A DNA stretch of 64,000 nt, taken from contig CAIVDS010000058.1 of NCBI GenBank assembly GCA_903904685.1, positions 85,302 through 149,301 on the forward strand. The letters are read 5' to 3'. Under the pieces are notes generated by a model. The model was not told where the DNA came from. It saw nothing but the letters and a program-made list of their open reading frames with translations, and did not search any database. Shown here piece after piece: positions 55,756 through 64,000 of this stretch (its first letter is position 1; every line of letters starts with the position of its first letter). Made by a program: the position numbers and the translations under genes. The stretch is from an uncultured Verrucomicrobiota bacterium. Lineage in GTDB: Bacteria; Verrucomicrobiota; Verrucomicrobiia; Opitutales; Opitutaceae.

Positions 55756-57720
55756 TCAGACGCCGGCCTCGATGCGGGCGGTGTGATGATTGCGCCAGCG
55801 GTCGGCGACGCGACGATGGATGGCATCGGGCGAAAGTCCGTGGGCGGCGCGGAGGATTTTTTGGTTGGTGCCATGTTCGACGAATGTATCCGGCCAGCCG
55901 ATGCGTTCGACGGCGGCGGGACGGTTCGCGTCCTGCAACGCTTCGAGCACCGCGCTGCCGAAGCCGCCGGAGAGCACGTGGTCCTCCATCGTGACGATGA
56001 GGGGAATGCAGGCGGCGTGGTTGAGGAGCAGCGTGCGGTCGAGCGGCTTGACGAAGCGGGCGTTGACCACGCCGACGGAAATATTTTCCTCGGCCTCGAG
56101 GCGGGCGGCGAGGGCGAGGGCGTCCTGCACCATGCTGCCGAGCGCCCAGATCATGATGCCGGAACCCTGTTTCAGCACTTCGGCCTGGCCGACGGCGAGA
56201 GTGGCGGGCTTGTCCTTGATTTTAACCCCCACGCCGGCGCCGCGCGGATAGCGGATGAATCCGGGGCCGGGAAGCTGGAGGCTCGTGTGCATCATGTCCA
56301 CGAGTTCGTCCTCGTCCTTGGGCTGCATGATGGTGGCGTTGGGCACGGGGCGCAGGTAGGCGAGATCGAACAAACCGTGGTGGGTCGGGCCGTCGTTTGG
56401 CGAGAGGCCGGAGCGGTCCATGCAGAAGGTGACGGGCAGGTTTTGCAGCGCCACATCATGGATAATCGGGTCGTAGCCGCGCTGGAGGAAGGTTGAATAG
56501 ATCGCGACGACGGGACGGATGCCTTTGGTTGCGAGCCCGGCGGCGAAGAGCACCGCATGTTCCTCGGCGATGCCAACGTCGAAAAACTGCCTCGGGCACT
56601 CGACGGCGAGGTGGGAGAGACCGGTGCCGCTCGGCATGGCGCCCGTGATGCCGACGACATTGGGATCGGCCTTGGCGAAGCGGACGAGGGCTTTGCCCAT
56701 TACGTCCTGGTAGTTGGACGCGGCCGGCGTGACGGGAGCGGCGGCGGGCGTGATGCTCTCGCCGGTGGCGGGGTCGTAGGGGCTCGCCCCGTGGAATTTC
56801 TCCGGGTGGGCGAGGGCGGCTTCGAGGCCTTTGCCCTTCTTGGTCAGAACGTGGAGGATGATCGGCGTGTCGCTGTGTTTTGCGAATTCGAGATTCTTGA
56901 CAAGCTCGTCGAGATTATGGCCGTCGATGGGGCCGATGTAGCGCAGGCCGAATTTCTCAAAGAGCGAGGAGGGAACGAAGAAGTCCTTGGTCTCCCGTTT
57001 CCACTTCACCCACATTTGGTGCATGTCCTGTCCGCCGGGCAGGCTGGTGAAGAACCTTTCGAGATCGTGGTGGACCCTGTTGTAAGTGGGGTTGGTGCTG
57101 AGCCGGGTGAGATATTTGGAGATGGCGCCGACGTTTTTGGCGATGGACCATTCGTTGTCGTTGAGAATGACGATGAGTCGCCTGGTCGAGCTGACGACGT
57201 TGTTGAGCGCCTCCATGGTGATGCCGCAGGTGAAGGCGGCGTCGCCGCAGAGCGCGACGACATGTTCGTTCGAGCCGCGCAGGTCGCGCGCCGTGGCCAT
57301 GCCGAGGGCGGCGGAGAGGGCGGTGCCGGCGTGGCCCGCGCCGTAGCAGTCGTGCACGCTTTCGGCGCGAGAGAGGAAACCGCCGGCCCCGCCGCTCTGG
57401 CGGAGTTCTTGGAAAAACTTTCCGCCGCGTCCGGTGAGGAGCTTGTGGACGTAGCCTTGGTGGGAGACGTCGAAGACGAACTGGTCCTCGGGGGTGGAGA
57501 ACACGCGGTGCAGGGCGAGGGTGAGCTCGACGACGCCGAGGTTGGACCCCACATGGCCTCCGTTTTGGGAGGTTACGGCGATGATCTCGTCGCGTATTTC
57601 CTGGGCGAGTTGAGGGAGCTTTTCGGGCGGAAGCGCCTTGACGTCAGCCGGGCCGTGGATCGCGGGCAGGATGCGAGGGAGGACGGAGGGAGAGGCCGGG
57701 GAGACGGCGGACGTGTTCAT
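55756..57720 (-). CDS. dxs: 1-deoxy-D-xylulose-5-phosphate synthase DXS
   Basis: First step of the MEP isoprenoid pathway: pyruvate plus G3P to DXP, TPP-dependent. 654 residues from ATG 57720. Matches include GGHVGSNLGVVELTLALHRV, FDVSHQGYVHKLLTGR, RFVKPLDRTLLLNHA and IGWPDTFVEHGTNQKIL. The TPP-binding GDG of the family reads GDAAFTCGITMEALNN, a variation that leaves Asp and the downstream Asn. FDVGIAEEHAVLFAAGLATKG fits the catalytic pyrimidine domain. It lies 29 bp downstream of xseB, a common arrangement. Confidence 0.9.
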   Translation of the reverse strand: MNTSAVSPASPSVLPRILPAIHGPADVKALPPEKLPQLAQEIRDEIIAVTSQNGGHVGSNLGVVELTLALHRVFSTPEDQFVFDVSHQGYVHKLLTGRGGKFFQELRQSGGAGGFLSRAESVHDCYGAGHAGTALSAALGMATARDLRGSNEHVVALCGDAAFTCGITMEALNNVVSSTRRLIVILNDNEWSIAKNVGAISKYLTRLSTNPTYNRVHHDLERFFTSLPGGQDMHQMWVKWKRETKDFFVPSSLFEKFGLRYIGPIDGHNLDELVKNLEFAKHSDTPIILHVLTKKGKGLEAALAHPEKFHGASPYDPATGESITPAAAPVTPAASNYQDVMGKALVRFAKADPNVVGITGAMPSGTGLSHLAVECPRQFFDVGIAEEHAVLFAAGLATKGIRPVVAIYSTFLQRGYDPIIHDVALQNLPVTFCMDRSGLSPNDGPTHHGLFDLAYLRPVPNATIMQPKDEDELVDMMHTSLQLPGPGFIRYPRGAGVGVKIKDKPATLAVGQAEVLKQGSGIMIWALGSMVQDALALAARLEAEENISVGVVNARFVKPLDRTLLLNHAACIPLIVTMEDHVLSGGFGSAVLEALQDANRPAAVERIGWPDTFVEHGTNQKILRAAHGLSPDAIHRRVADRWRNHHTARIEAGV

Positions 57721-57749
57721 CAACAAAAAATTAAACCGGGAGGGCGGTT

Positions 57750-58007
57750 TCAGGCGCCGCGCTCGGTTTCAAACGTGGAAAAGGCGGCCGGGCCGTCCTT
57801 TTGTTTCTTGAGCTGTTCGATCTTGAGTTCGGCTTCCTTCAGGCGGGATTCGCAGGTTTTCAGCAACGTGTTGCCTTCTTCAAACTTCGCCAGCAGTTCG
57901 GCCAGCGGGACTTCGCCGGATTCCATCGATTCGACGATGGCTTCGAGGCGTTCCAAGGCGTTCTCGAACGAGGGCGGTTGTTTGGTTTTGGCTTCCACGG
58001 AGGACAA
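57750..58007 (-). CDS. xseB: Exodeoxyribonuclease VII small subunit
   Basis: 85 residues with the family signature FENALERLEAIVESMESGEV, PLAELLAKFEEGNTLLKTCE and RLKEAELKIEQLK. Forms exonuclease VII with XseA (not in the window). No ATG fits: TTG at 58007 or GTG at 57998 are the options, and an ATG at 58012 is out of frame. xseB next to dxs is typical of many bacteria. Confidence 0.9.
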   Translation of the reverse strand: MSSVEAKTKQPPSFENALERLEAIVESMESGEVPLAELLAKFEEGNTLLKTCESRLKEAELKIEQLKKQKDGPAAFSTFETERGA

Positions 58008-58255
58008 ACCATGAGGGGGGAGGGCGGCTTTTCAATCAAACTTTGCCGTCCGCCGCTCGTGCGGTTTCCCCATTCGCAACCACCGGCGCAGGCTCGGGGT
58101 CTTTCCTCGTAAGCTCCTTGATGTATTTCAGTGTATGAGACGGACGAAGACGAGTCGTTGGAGGCCGGAGAGAGAAGATGCGACGCGAATGGAGGAGGAG
58201 ATTCAGCCCTGCATCACCGGTGCGTTGGCAAATGGTAGAAAAGGTGCCGGAGTGT

Positions 58256-59749
58256 TCATGCGTTGAGGCCAAGACGCGTAAATTGATCGGCGGGGGCATT
58301 GCAGCGGGTGAGTTCGGAGACGAGAGCACGGGATAGGTTCGCCTCGATCGCGGTATTGGTGAGCGGGTGGAGTTGACCGGGGTCGTCTTCGAGATCGAAA
58401 AGCAAGCTGGGTGATGTCGCCTTAGCCTGCGCCGAGATAATGACGGGAATACGGAGCACTGGACAACCCTTGGTGAAGGGGAGCGGTGGTGAGAGTTCGA
58501 CGCCGGAGGCAAGTTCGGCGGGGGAAAAGCGCTCCCGCATGTGTGTTGGCATGAGGGTGTGCTCGTGCAGCGGCTGGTTGTCGGCGGTCGCCGGTCCTCG
58601 CATGTAGACGTGGCGGCCGTCGGTGATGTTCACCTGCTGGCCAAACAGGCCGAAGATGGCGTGATCTCGCACGGACTGATCGTTGACGATGGTGGCGGCG
58701 AGGTCGTGTCCGCGCATATCGGCGGTAGGTTCTAGGCCGAAGAAACGCAGCAAGGTCGGGGCGAGGTCGATGGCGGGTTGCACGAGGGCGTGACGGCGGG
58801 TGCCGGCGGCGGACGGGCAGCGCGGATCCCAGATGAAGAAGGGTGTGTGTGCGATCTCGTTATAGAAACGAGTCCAGCACTTGGCCCAGCTGTCGTGTTC
58901 GCCGAGGAGGAAGCCGTGGTCGGTGCAGACGATGAGCATGGTGTCTTCCCAGAGGTTGAGTTCGTCGAAGATGTCGAGCACCTCGCCTAGCTTGGCGTCG
59001 CAGGCGGTGACGAGGGCGGCGTAGTCGTGGCGGGTATGCTCGACGGCGTCGCGCGATTCGCGCACCTCGCGGTAAAACGGCCAGTCGGCGGGCTTCCCTT
59101 TGTAGGCGTCGTAGTGGGCGGCGTAGGGTTTTTTGTGTTCGGCGAGACTGACGAACGGTTCGTGCGGATCGAAGGTCTCGATCTGGAGAAACCAGCGGTC
59201 GTCGTCGCGATTGCGGCGAATGAATTCAAGGCCGTTCTTGAACGTAAGGTTCATGGGGAACGTCTCGGGGCGGTTGGTGAAGGGGCGGTTGACGATGTCT
59301 TGCCGGTAGATGCCTGCGGTGACGCCCTGCGGTCCGAACTCGGTTTCAACGGGCGCCGGCAAACGCGCCTGCCCGATCCACGGGTCTCCTTCCTGTCCGC
59401 GGGAAAAGTCCCAGGTGGAATAGCGAGGATGATAGGTCGCGCCGCCGTCCTCCCAGTAGTGGGGATGGTCGCTGGCGAGATGGGTGTGAATCCCGGCGTG
59501 CTTGAGCAGCTCGGGCATGGAGTCGTCGAAGGGTTCCAGCGGTCCCCATGAGCGGTGCAGGAAATTGGGACGTCCGGTGTGCAGGTCGCGGCGGGCGGGC
59601 ATGCACGGCATGGAGCAGACATAGCTGCGGTCAAACGTCGCCGTGCGGGCGGCGAGCCGTTGGAAGTTGGGGGTGTGAACCCAGTCGCAACCGTAAGGCT
59701 GGAGATGCCGGCGGTTGAGGCTGTCGAACATGACCATGATGGCGCGCAT
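58256..59749 (-). CDS. Type I sulfatase
   Basis: 497 residues. The formylglycine motif is CMPARRDLHTG, with Cys49 in the C-x-P-x-R core; the metal site includes MFDSLNRRHLQPYG near the start and VCTDHGFLLGEHDSWAKC. No signal peptide is evident at the ATG 59749, so localisation is uncertain. Cleaves sulfate esters, likely from glycans; a cognate formylglycine-generating enzyme is not in the window. It lies 11 bp downstream of a second sulfatase gene. Confidence 0.9.
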   Translation of the reverse strand: MRAIMVMFDSLNRRHLQPYGCDWVHTPNFQRLAARTATFDRSYVCSMPCMPARRDLHTGRPNFLHRSWGPLEPFDDSMPELLKHAGIHTHLASDHPHYWEDGGATYHPRYSTWDFSRGQEGDPWIGQARLPAPVETEFGPQGVTAGIYRQDIVNRPFTNRPETFPMNLTFKNGLEFIRRNRDDDRWFLQIETFDPHEPFVSLAEHKKPYAAHYDAYKGKPADWPFYREVRESRDAVEHTRHDYAALVTACDAKLGEVLDIFDELNLWEDTMLIVCTDHGFLLGEHDSWAKCWTRFYNEIAHTPFFIWDPRCPSAAGTRRHALVQPAIDLAPTLLRFFGLEPTADMRGHDLAATIVNDQSVRDHAIFGLFGQQVNITDGRHVYMRGPATADNQPLHEHTLMPTHMRERFSPAELASGVELSPPLPFTKGCPVLRIPVIISAQAKATSPSLLFDLEDDPGQLHPLTNTAIEANLSRALVSELTRCNAPADQFTRLGLNA

Positions 59750-59760
59750 GGAAGGAGGGG

Positions 59761-61281
59761 TTAGGCGAAAGTGAGGCGGGGGGCGACTGATTGAGTGATC
59801 GCGGGAGCGAGGGTGGCGAGGGTATTCCGCAACTGACGGGTTTCCGGATCGCGGAATGCGGTGTCTGCGATGTTGTCGAATTCGTCGGGGTCGTTGGTCA
59901 AGTCGAAGAGTTCACAATCGGACGAGCCACCGGGATAATCGTAGGTGCTGAGGCGGAAATACGGGGTGATCCATGAGTTGGATTGGCAGGTGGGGGAGAG
60001 GCGCGTTTCCACGAGAACACCGGCGCGGGATGCGTGATCGGGCCGGGCCCAGGTGGCGGACTGATCCACTCCTTGCATGGCGGGGTGAACGGGAAGGCCG
60101 GCGGTTTTAAGGAAGGTCGGGGCAAGATCGACGAGGCACTGGAGCGAGGCGCTGCGTTCTCCTGCGGGGACAACGCCGGGCTGGCGCACGATAAAGGGGA
60201 CGCGGGTGGAGCCGTCGTAATGGGAGGCGCCTTTGCTGTTGAGCCAGTGGTCCCCCATCATGTCGCCGTGGTCGGAGGTGAAGACGACGAGGGTGTCGTC
60301 GGCAAGCCCGAGTTCATCGAGGGCGTCGAGGATGCGGCCGATTTGTTGATCCATGAACGATGTCATGCCCATGTAGATTTTCCATTTTCGCTCCTCGGAG
60401 GGAGTGCGGGCGGCGGACGTCGCGGCGGAGGGGTATTGGGTGGCCGGGCGGACGGCGGGCGAGTCGCAAAGAGTGCCGATGGTGTTGTCGAGCGTGGCCT
60501 GGTAGAGGGCTGAATTGCCTTCCCGTTCGCCTTCACGGCGGATTGGCGGAGGCAACGGGGCGTCGTCGTGCAGGGTATCCCACGGCGCGGGCACGAGGAA
60601 CGGACTGTGGGGATCGGGAAAATTGACGGAGAGAAAAAACGGACGCTCTCCGGCGGTGCGCAGTTGCGCGATGGCCTGGTCGGCGGTCCAGGTGTTGACG
60701 TGCAGTTCGGCTGGCAAATCCCAGCGGCCCTCGCGGAGGCCGGTGCCCTTGGACCAATCGAGATCGAAATAGCGGTCGGGATCGACGCCGCGTTCGCGCA
60801 ACCACAGGCCGTAGTGCAGGGAGTAGGCGTGGGTTTCGTTGACATGGCCGACGTTGATGCGGGCGGCTTCGAAGCCGAACCAGGGGCCATCCCATCCGGC
60901 GAAAACATCCCAGTCGCGGCTGCGGGGAAGCGCCTCGAAGCTGCCTTCGCGCAGGCAGCTCTTGAAGTGGCTTTTCCCGATGAGAGCGGTGCGATATCCG
61001 GCCTGTTCGCGCAGCAGGGCGGCGACGGAGAGCGCGTCGTCCGGTGTGTCCACGCCGATCGACCATGCGCCATGGCGGCTGGGGTATTGCCCGGTGATCA
61101 TGCTGGCGCGGGCGGGCGTGCAGAGCGGGCAAGGGGTATAGGCCCGGGTGAAGACGGCGCCTTCGCGGCAAAGGCGGTCGAGGGCGGGCGTCTGAACGGC
61201 AACCCGGCCGAGCGCCCCGACCAGATCGGGGCGCTGTTGGTCGGAGACGATGAGCAGGATATTGGGTCGGGAGCGAGACAT
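59761..61281 (-). CDS. Type I sulfatase (choline-sulfatase-like)
   Basis: 506 residues from ATG 61281 (MSRSRPNILLIVSDQQRPDL). The formylglycine motif is PCPLCTPARASMITG with Cys54. The metal-binding C-terminal motif is FTSDHGDMMGDHWLNSKG. DQQRPDL and the layout resemble choline sulfatase-type family members, but substrate is unproven. No signal peptide. It and the downstream sulfatase form a two-gene operon, divergent from the SGNH hydrolase gene. Confidence 0.9.
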   Translation of the reverse strand: MSRSRPNILLIVSDQQRPDLVGALGRVAVQTPALDRLCREGAVFTRAYTPCPLCTPARASMITGQYPSRHGAWSIGVDTPDDALSVAALLREQAGYRTALIGKSHFKSCLREGSFEALPRSRDWDVFAGWDGPWFGFEAARINVGHVNETHAYSLHYGLWLRERGVDPDRYFDLDWSKGTGLREGRWDLPAELHVNTWTADQAIAQLRTAGERPFFLSVNFPDPHSPFLVPAPWDTLHDDAPLPPPIRREGEREGNSALYQATLDNTIGTLCDSPAVRPATQYPSAATSAARTPSEERKWKIYMGMTSFMDQQIGRILDALDELGLADDTLVVFTSDHGDMMGDHWLNSKGASHYDGSTRVPFIVRQPGVVPAGERSASLQCLVDLAPTFLKTAGLPVHPAMQGVDQSATWARPDHASRAGVLVETRLSPTCQSNSWITPYFRLSTYDYPGGSSDCELFDLTNDPDEFDNIADTAFRDPETRQLRNTLATLAPAITQSVAPRLTFA

Positions 61282-61503
61282 CGGGGCGGTCACGGGGGCG
61301 GCAGAGGGCGTTAATTCAATGGGTGAGATCAAACAACTATTGAAAACAAAACAACCTTCCGTTCCGCAACCCGCCGGTTCGAGGCGCGCAGGGTGGAGCT
61401 TCGAGCCGGACACATTGTCTTTTGGAGTCTGGGTCAAATGAATGGATTTTGTATATCGAAGGCGGTGGTTGTGGAATTCCCGTCTCGAGTGTCACGATGC
61501 GCC

Positions 61504-63105
61504 ATGAGCAAGTTTTTTACCCCGTTGGTTGCGCTGGTCTTTTTATCGGCGGTTGCGTCCTTCTTGAAGGCGGAACCCCTTCTCCATCCCGGAGACCGCA
61601 TCGTGTTTGCCGGCGACAGCATCACGGGTCAGGGCGGCAATGGCGGTCCAAACGGATGGGTGGGCCTGATCGGCGGTGCGCTCAAGGAACAGAATCCAGC
61701 CAACCATCAGATCTTGGTGCCGTTGGGCGGAAGCGGGCAGACCGTCGGCGGTTGGATCAATGTGGAGCGCAAAAGCCGGACTGCGCCCGCCTTCCTGGAC
61801 GTCAAGGCCTTCGATGTGCAGGCCGAGTTGAACCAGCATGCGGATGTGGTGGTCGTCATGCTCGGCATGAACGACGTGTTGGCGCCCAGCATGAAGGATG
61901 CGCCGGACGCCTACCAGAAGTGGATCGCCTCCTACCGCACGCTGATCGCCGCCCTTCGCGAGCGCACGACGCCCCGGATCGTCGCCTTGGCCACGCCCAC
62001 TCCTTGCACGGAAGATGCCTTGTCACCCAAAAACCAGGTGATGGACAAGATGGTCGATGAGATGAAAAAAATGGCGACCGAAGAGAAATGCGTCGTGCTG
62101 CCGACGCGGGCGACCGCGTGGGAGGTTCTCGGCCAGGGTCGCCGGGTGAAACCCGACGCCCACGTCACGGGCGATCAGGTGCATCCCAATGATCTCGGCC
62201 ATCTCGCCATCGCGGCGGGCATGCTCAGGGGCTTGGGGGAAGACGCGGCGGCCAAGAGTCTTCTCGACCGGGTCGCGACCAAGTTGCGCGGAACCGGGAA
62301 CGGATCGACGCTCTCCTACGAGGTCGCGCTTGTCCCGCAACAGCGGACGGACGCGGGTATCCAGTTTCGGATTCAGGCCTACCACTCGACCGACAAGGTC
62401 AAGCTGGAGTTGCCCGAAGGCTGGACCGTGAAAGACATGAAGGCGGGGCAGGGCGAGACCGTGTTTGTGGTGAACGCCGCGCCCGACCGGCTGGTCAACC
62501 ATGTCGTGCTGCGCGGTGGCAACGACACCCGCGAAATCCTCATCCCCGCGCCGTGGCTCGTGGGGACGGGGAACATCGGTTGGACCGGATGGAAACTCGG
62601 CGTCTTTGACCGCGAGGCGGCAAAACTCCCGTCCGACGAGGTGGTCCGCACCGGAAAGGGACTGGCCGACGCGATGGCGAAGATGGAACTCAAACCCGGT
62701 GTTCCCGTGGCGTGGCAACAGTATGCGGGCGGCGTGAACTACGGCGGCGCGGGAGCGTCGGGCGCCATCGATTTTGCGGGTGTCACCTATTTCGGCGGCG
62801 GCGAGGTCGGCTATGGCCTGCGCTGGATCAAGAGCGACCGGGAGCGTCCGGTGGTCGTCAAAATCGCGAAACTGGGCTTTGCCGGAACCCCGTATCTGGA
62901 GACTTGGTTGAACGGAGACACCGTCTATGCGGGCGATCCCGGCAAGGCCAAGGGACAGGACTTCCCCATGAAGCTCAAGGCCGGCTGGAACCTGCTCTCC
63001 TTCAAAAGCGACTTCGCGCAATGGCAGTGGCAGTTCGCCATCGATCTGCAGGCCGCGACGGGTGACAATCTGGACGGCCTTCGTTTTTCCTCCATCCCCC
63101 GCTGA
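61504..63105 (+). CDS. Secreted SGNH/GDSL hydrolase
   Basis: 533 residues from ATG 61504, with a signal peptide (LVALVFLSAVASFLKA). SGNH blocks: IVFAGDSITGQGG (catalytic Ser of GDSI), VVVMLGMNDVLAP (Asn of GMND), and GDQVHPNDLGHLA (Asp and His of D-x2-HP). The C-terminal ~270 residues are beta-rich and of unrecognised type. Expected to remove acyl or acetyl groups from carbohydrate. Two open starts upstream (to 61393) lack the signal peptide and are not preferred. Confidence 0.88.
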   Translation: MSKFFTPLVALVFLSAVASFLKAEPLLHPGDRIVFAGDSITGQGGNGGPNGWVGLIGGALKEQNPANHQILVPLGGSGQTVGGWINVERKSRTAPAFLDVKAFDVQAELNQHADVVVVMLGMNDVLAPSMKDAPDAYQKWIASYRTLIAALRERTTPRIVALATPTPCTEDALSPKNQVMDKMVDEMKKMATEEKCVVLPTRATAWEVLGQGRRVKPDAHVTGDQVHPNDLGHLAIAAGMLRGLGEDAAAKSLLDRVATKLRGTGNGSTLSYEVALVPQQRTDAGIQFRIQAYHSTDKVKLELPEGWTVKDMKAGQGETVFVVNAAPDRLVNHVVLRGGNDTREILIPAPWLVGTGNIGWTGWKLGVFDREAAKLPSDEVVRTGKGLADAMAKMELKPGVPVAWQQYAGGVNYGGAGASGAIDFAGVTYFGGGEVGYGLRWIKSDRERPVVVKIAKLGFAGTPYLETWLNGDTVYAGDPGKAKGQDFPMKLKAGWNLLSFKSDFAQWQWQFAIDLQAATGDNLDGLRFSSIPR

Positions 63106-63261
63106 CGAGACTCTGCGGGCGGCATGGCTCCTTCTTTCCGCCCTCATGCGGCTGCTCACCGTGGTTGTTACGGGGATGTAACGATAAGGACGGAACCCTC
63201 TGTGGTCGTCACGGCAGGTTGCGGGGTCGTCGCGGCACGCTGAATTCTCAGGGCGGAGGCC
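63106..63261. other. Intergenic sequence, possibly degenerate repeat copies
   Basis: No gene seen. From about 63178 the sequence can be laid out in 20-22-bp steps that resemble the clear repeat array that follows (63199-63219 and 63220-63240 match each other well), so the array may start earlier than the clean copies. Confidence 0.4.
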
Positions 63262-63659
63262 TAAGAACCTATGGCGGAACCGTAAAAACCAATGGCGGGA
63301 AGCCATGGGTTTATGTCAGGATGCTATGGACTTATGTCGGGACGCTATGAATCAGTGACGGGACGTTATGGACGAGTGGCGGCGTGCTATGCGCGAGTGT
63401 TTCCACACTAAAAACGAGTGGTTTGACGCTAAAAAGTTTGGAATTCGGCTAAGAACGAGTGTTTTCACGCTAAAAAGTTTGGGTTTGAGCCTAAAAAGTT
63501 TGGGTTTCGTACTAAAAACTTTGGGTTTCACGTTAAGAACGAGTGTTTTTGGACTAATTTCCTATGGTTTCGCCTTAGTATCTAATGTCAGAACGCAAAT
63601 TTCTTATGGCGGAACGCTCCGTTGGCATCCCGAAATCCTATGTTTTTGAAAAAACAGGC
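63262..63659. repeat. Array of about 19 degenerate 21-bp tandem repeats
   Basis: Copies begin at 63262, 63283, 63305, 63325, 63346, 63367, 63388, 63409, 63430, 63450, 63471, 63492, 63513, 63534, 63555, 63576, 63597, 63618 and 63639; nearly all are exactly 21 bp, three are 20 or 22. Each unit starts mostly with TAAAAA, TAAGAA or TATGGA, continues with one of a few middles (GTTTGG, CGAGTG, CTTATG, CTATGG), then GTTTGA, TTTTCA or GCGGAA, and ends near ACGC. The variants are combined differently in different copies. The 21-bp period is two helical turns and also seven codons. No spacers, so not CRISPR. Confidence 0.9.
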
Positions 63660-63920
63660 GACAAGTCGTCCTTTTGGCCCGACGGCACACAGAGAAATCG
63701 AGCGGGATGAGGCAAGGTGGAGGTGAACGGAATCCGGCAGATTGTGTAACTCGGAAATTAATGAAATTCATCCTGACCCTTTGGCTCGACCGGGCGACCA
63801 TGGAGATGCGGCTTTTGTGTTGTTCGTTGGCGCTTGGCGCTCGAAAACAAAAGGCTTATAAAATTTTATATAGGGGTATTTACGTGACTCCACCAACCAC
63901 AACCTGTAGTGATTGGGCCT
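63660..63920. other. Intergenic leader of the IS1595-type transposase
   Basis: No gene found. An imperfect inverted repeat GCTTTTGTGTTGTTCG (63811-63826) / CGAAAACAAAAGGC (63842-63855) precedes an AT-rich tract (TTATAAAATTTTATATAGGG) that could hold a promoter or the left end of the insertion sequence. I could not define a terminal inverted repeat without the right end. Confidence 0.35.
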
Positions 63921-64000
63921 ATGGCAGAGGACTATCCGAAAACCATGTTGGAGCTGGAGCGTCGGTTCGGCGACGAAGCTGCGTGTCGGGAGTATCTTGC
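63921..64000 (+). CDS. IS1595-family transposase, N-terminal fragment at window edge
   Basis: The 26 visible residues from ATG 63921 read MAEDYPKTMLELERRFGDEA followed by ACREYL. This is the characteristic start of IS1595 (ISXO2-like) transposases, which continue into a zinc-ribbon with CPRCG. The gene runs off the right edge, so intactness is unknown. Confidence 0.7.
   Translation, partial: MAEDYPKTMLELERRFGDEAACREYL

Noticed and set aside
58036..58512. A 158-codon minus-strand open frame after the sulfatase gene
   Set aside because: Overlaps the sulfatase C-terminus out of frame and has Ser/Pro/Arg shadow composition; 58008-58255 appears to hold no gene.
63368..63649. A 93-codon open frame through the 21-bp array
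   Set aside because: It arises because 21 is divisible by three; 20- and 22-bp units and stop codons break the frame in the rest of the array. Decayed coding origin is possible but not supported.
63262..63659. CRISPR-like array
   Set aside because: Units are directly adjacent with no unique spacers, degenerate along their whole length and 21 bp long; no cas genes nearby.

Overview
The window reads as the chromosome of a GC-rich Gram-negative bacterium. It is most likely a member of Verrucomicrobiota, and the Opitutales/Opitutaceae are my best guess. That placement is inference from gene style and mix: few Shine-Dalgarno sites, paired ThuA and Gfo/Idh/MocA proteins, sulfatases, a giant secreted NHL/CBM9-like protein, a DUF4159-ExbB-ExbD cluster and a long PurF. 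No database search was possible. I found no rRNA, tRNA or CRISPR array.

Layout. 1-8.6 kb: a TPR membrane protein cut by the left edge, NAD+-dependent DNA ligase, a GH144-like glucanase, and a sugar-oxidation pair (ThuA-like plus Gfo/Idh/MocA) divergent from an AraC regulator. 8.7-9.7 kb: a small gene graveyard holding remnants of a 2OG-Fe(II) oxygenase and of PPi-dependent phosphofructokinase on either side of an intact DUF1294 gene. 9.7-18 kb: core genes, namely a nitronate monooxygenase-like protein with a structured leader, tadA, infA with a clear terminator, a Xer recombinase, purF, a frameshifted purM and a RhlE-like helicase. 18-34.6 kb: a GH38 alpha-mannosidase, a response-regulator remnant, an EF-hand membrane protein, two glycosyltransferases, a subtilase, cytochrome b562, DUF1643, a PRMT-like methyltransferase, a DTW-domain tRNA-modifying enzyme, purT and an L,D-transpeptidase.

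34.7-53.6 kb is the most unusual part. A 1758-residue secreted multidomain protein diverges from a tightly packed seven-gene cluster. The cluster encodes a secreted TPR protein, a 2263-residue TPR/Ig-like/discoidin protein, two anchored proteins carrying the TonB-type Ser-x3-His transmembrane motif but no TonB C-terminal domain (one ends in DUF4159), ExbB, ExbD and a further secreted TPR protein. I read it as a proton-motive-force-driven envelope machine with non-canonical TonB-like transducers.

53.6-64 kb: DsbD, DXS, XseB, two sulfatases and a secreted SGNH hydrolase. These are followed by an array of about nineteen degenerate 21-bp tandem repeats and then by the start of an IS1595-type transposase at the right edge.

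Several genes fit degradation or remodelling of complex glycans (GH144-like, GH38, two sulfatases, SGNH hydrolase, ThuA/oxidoreductase pair, CBM9-like protein). Purine synthesis is represented by purF, purM and purT. The two regions most worth following are the ExbBD cluster and the 21-bp array.
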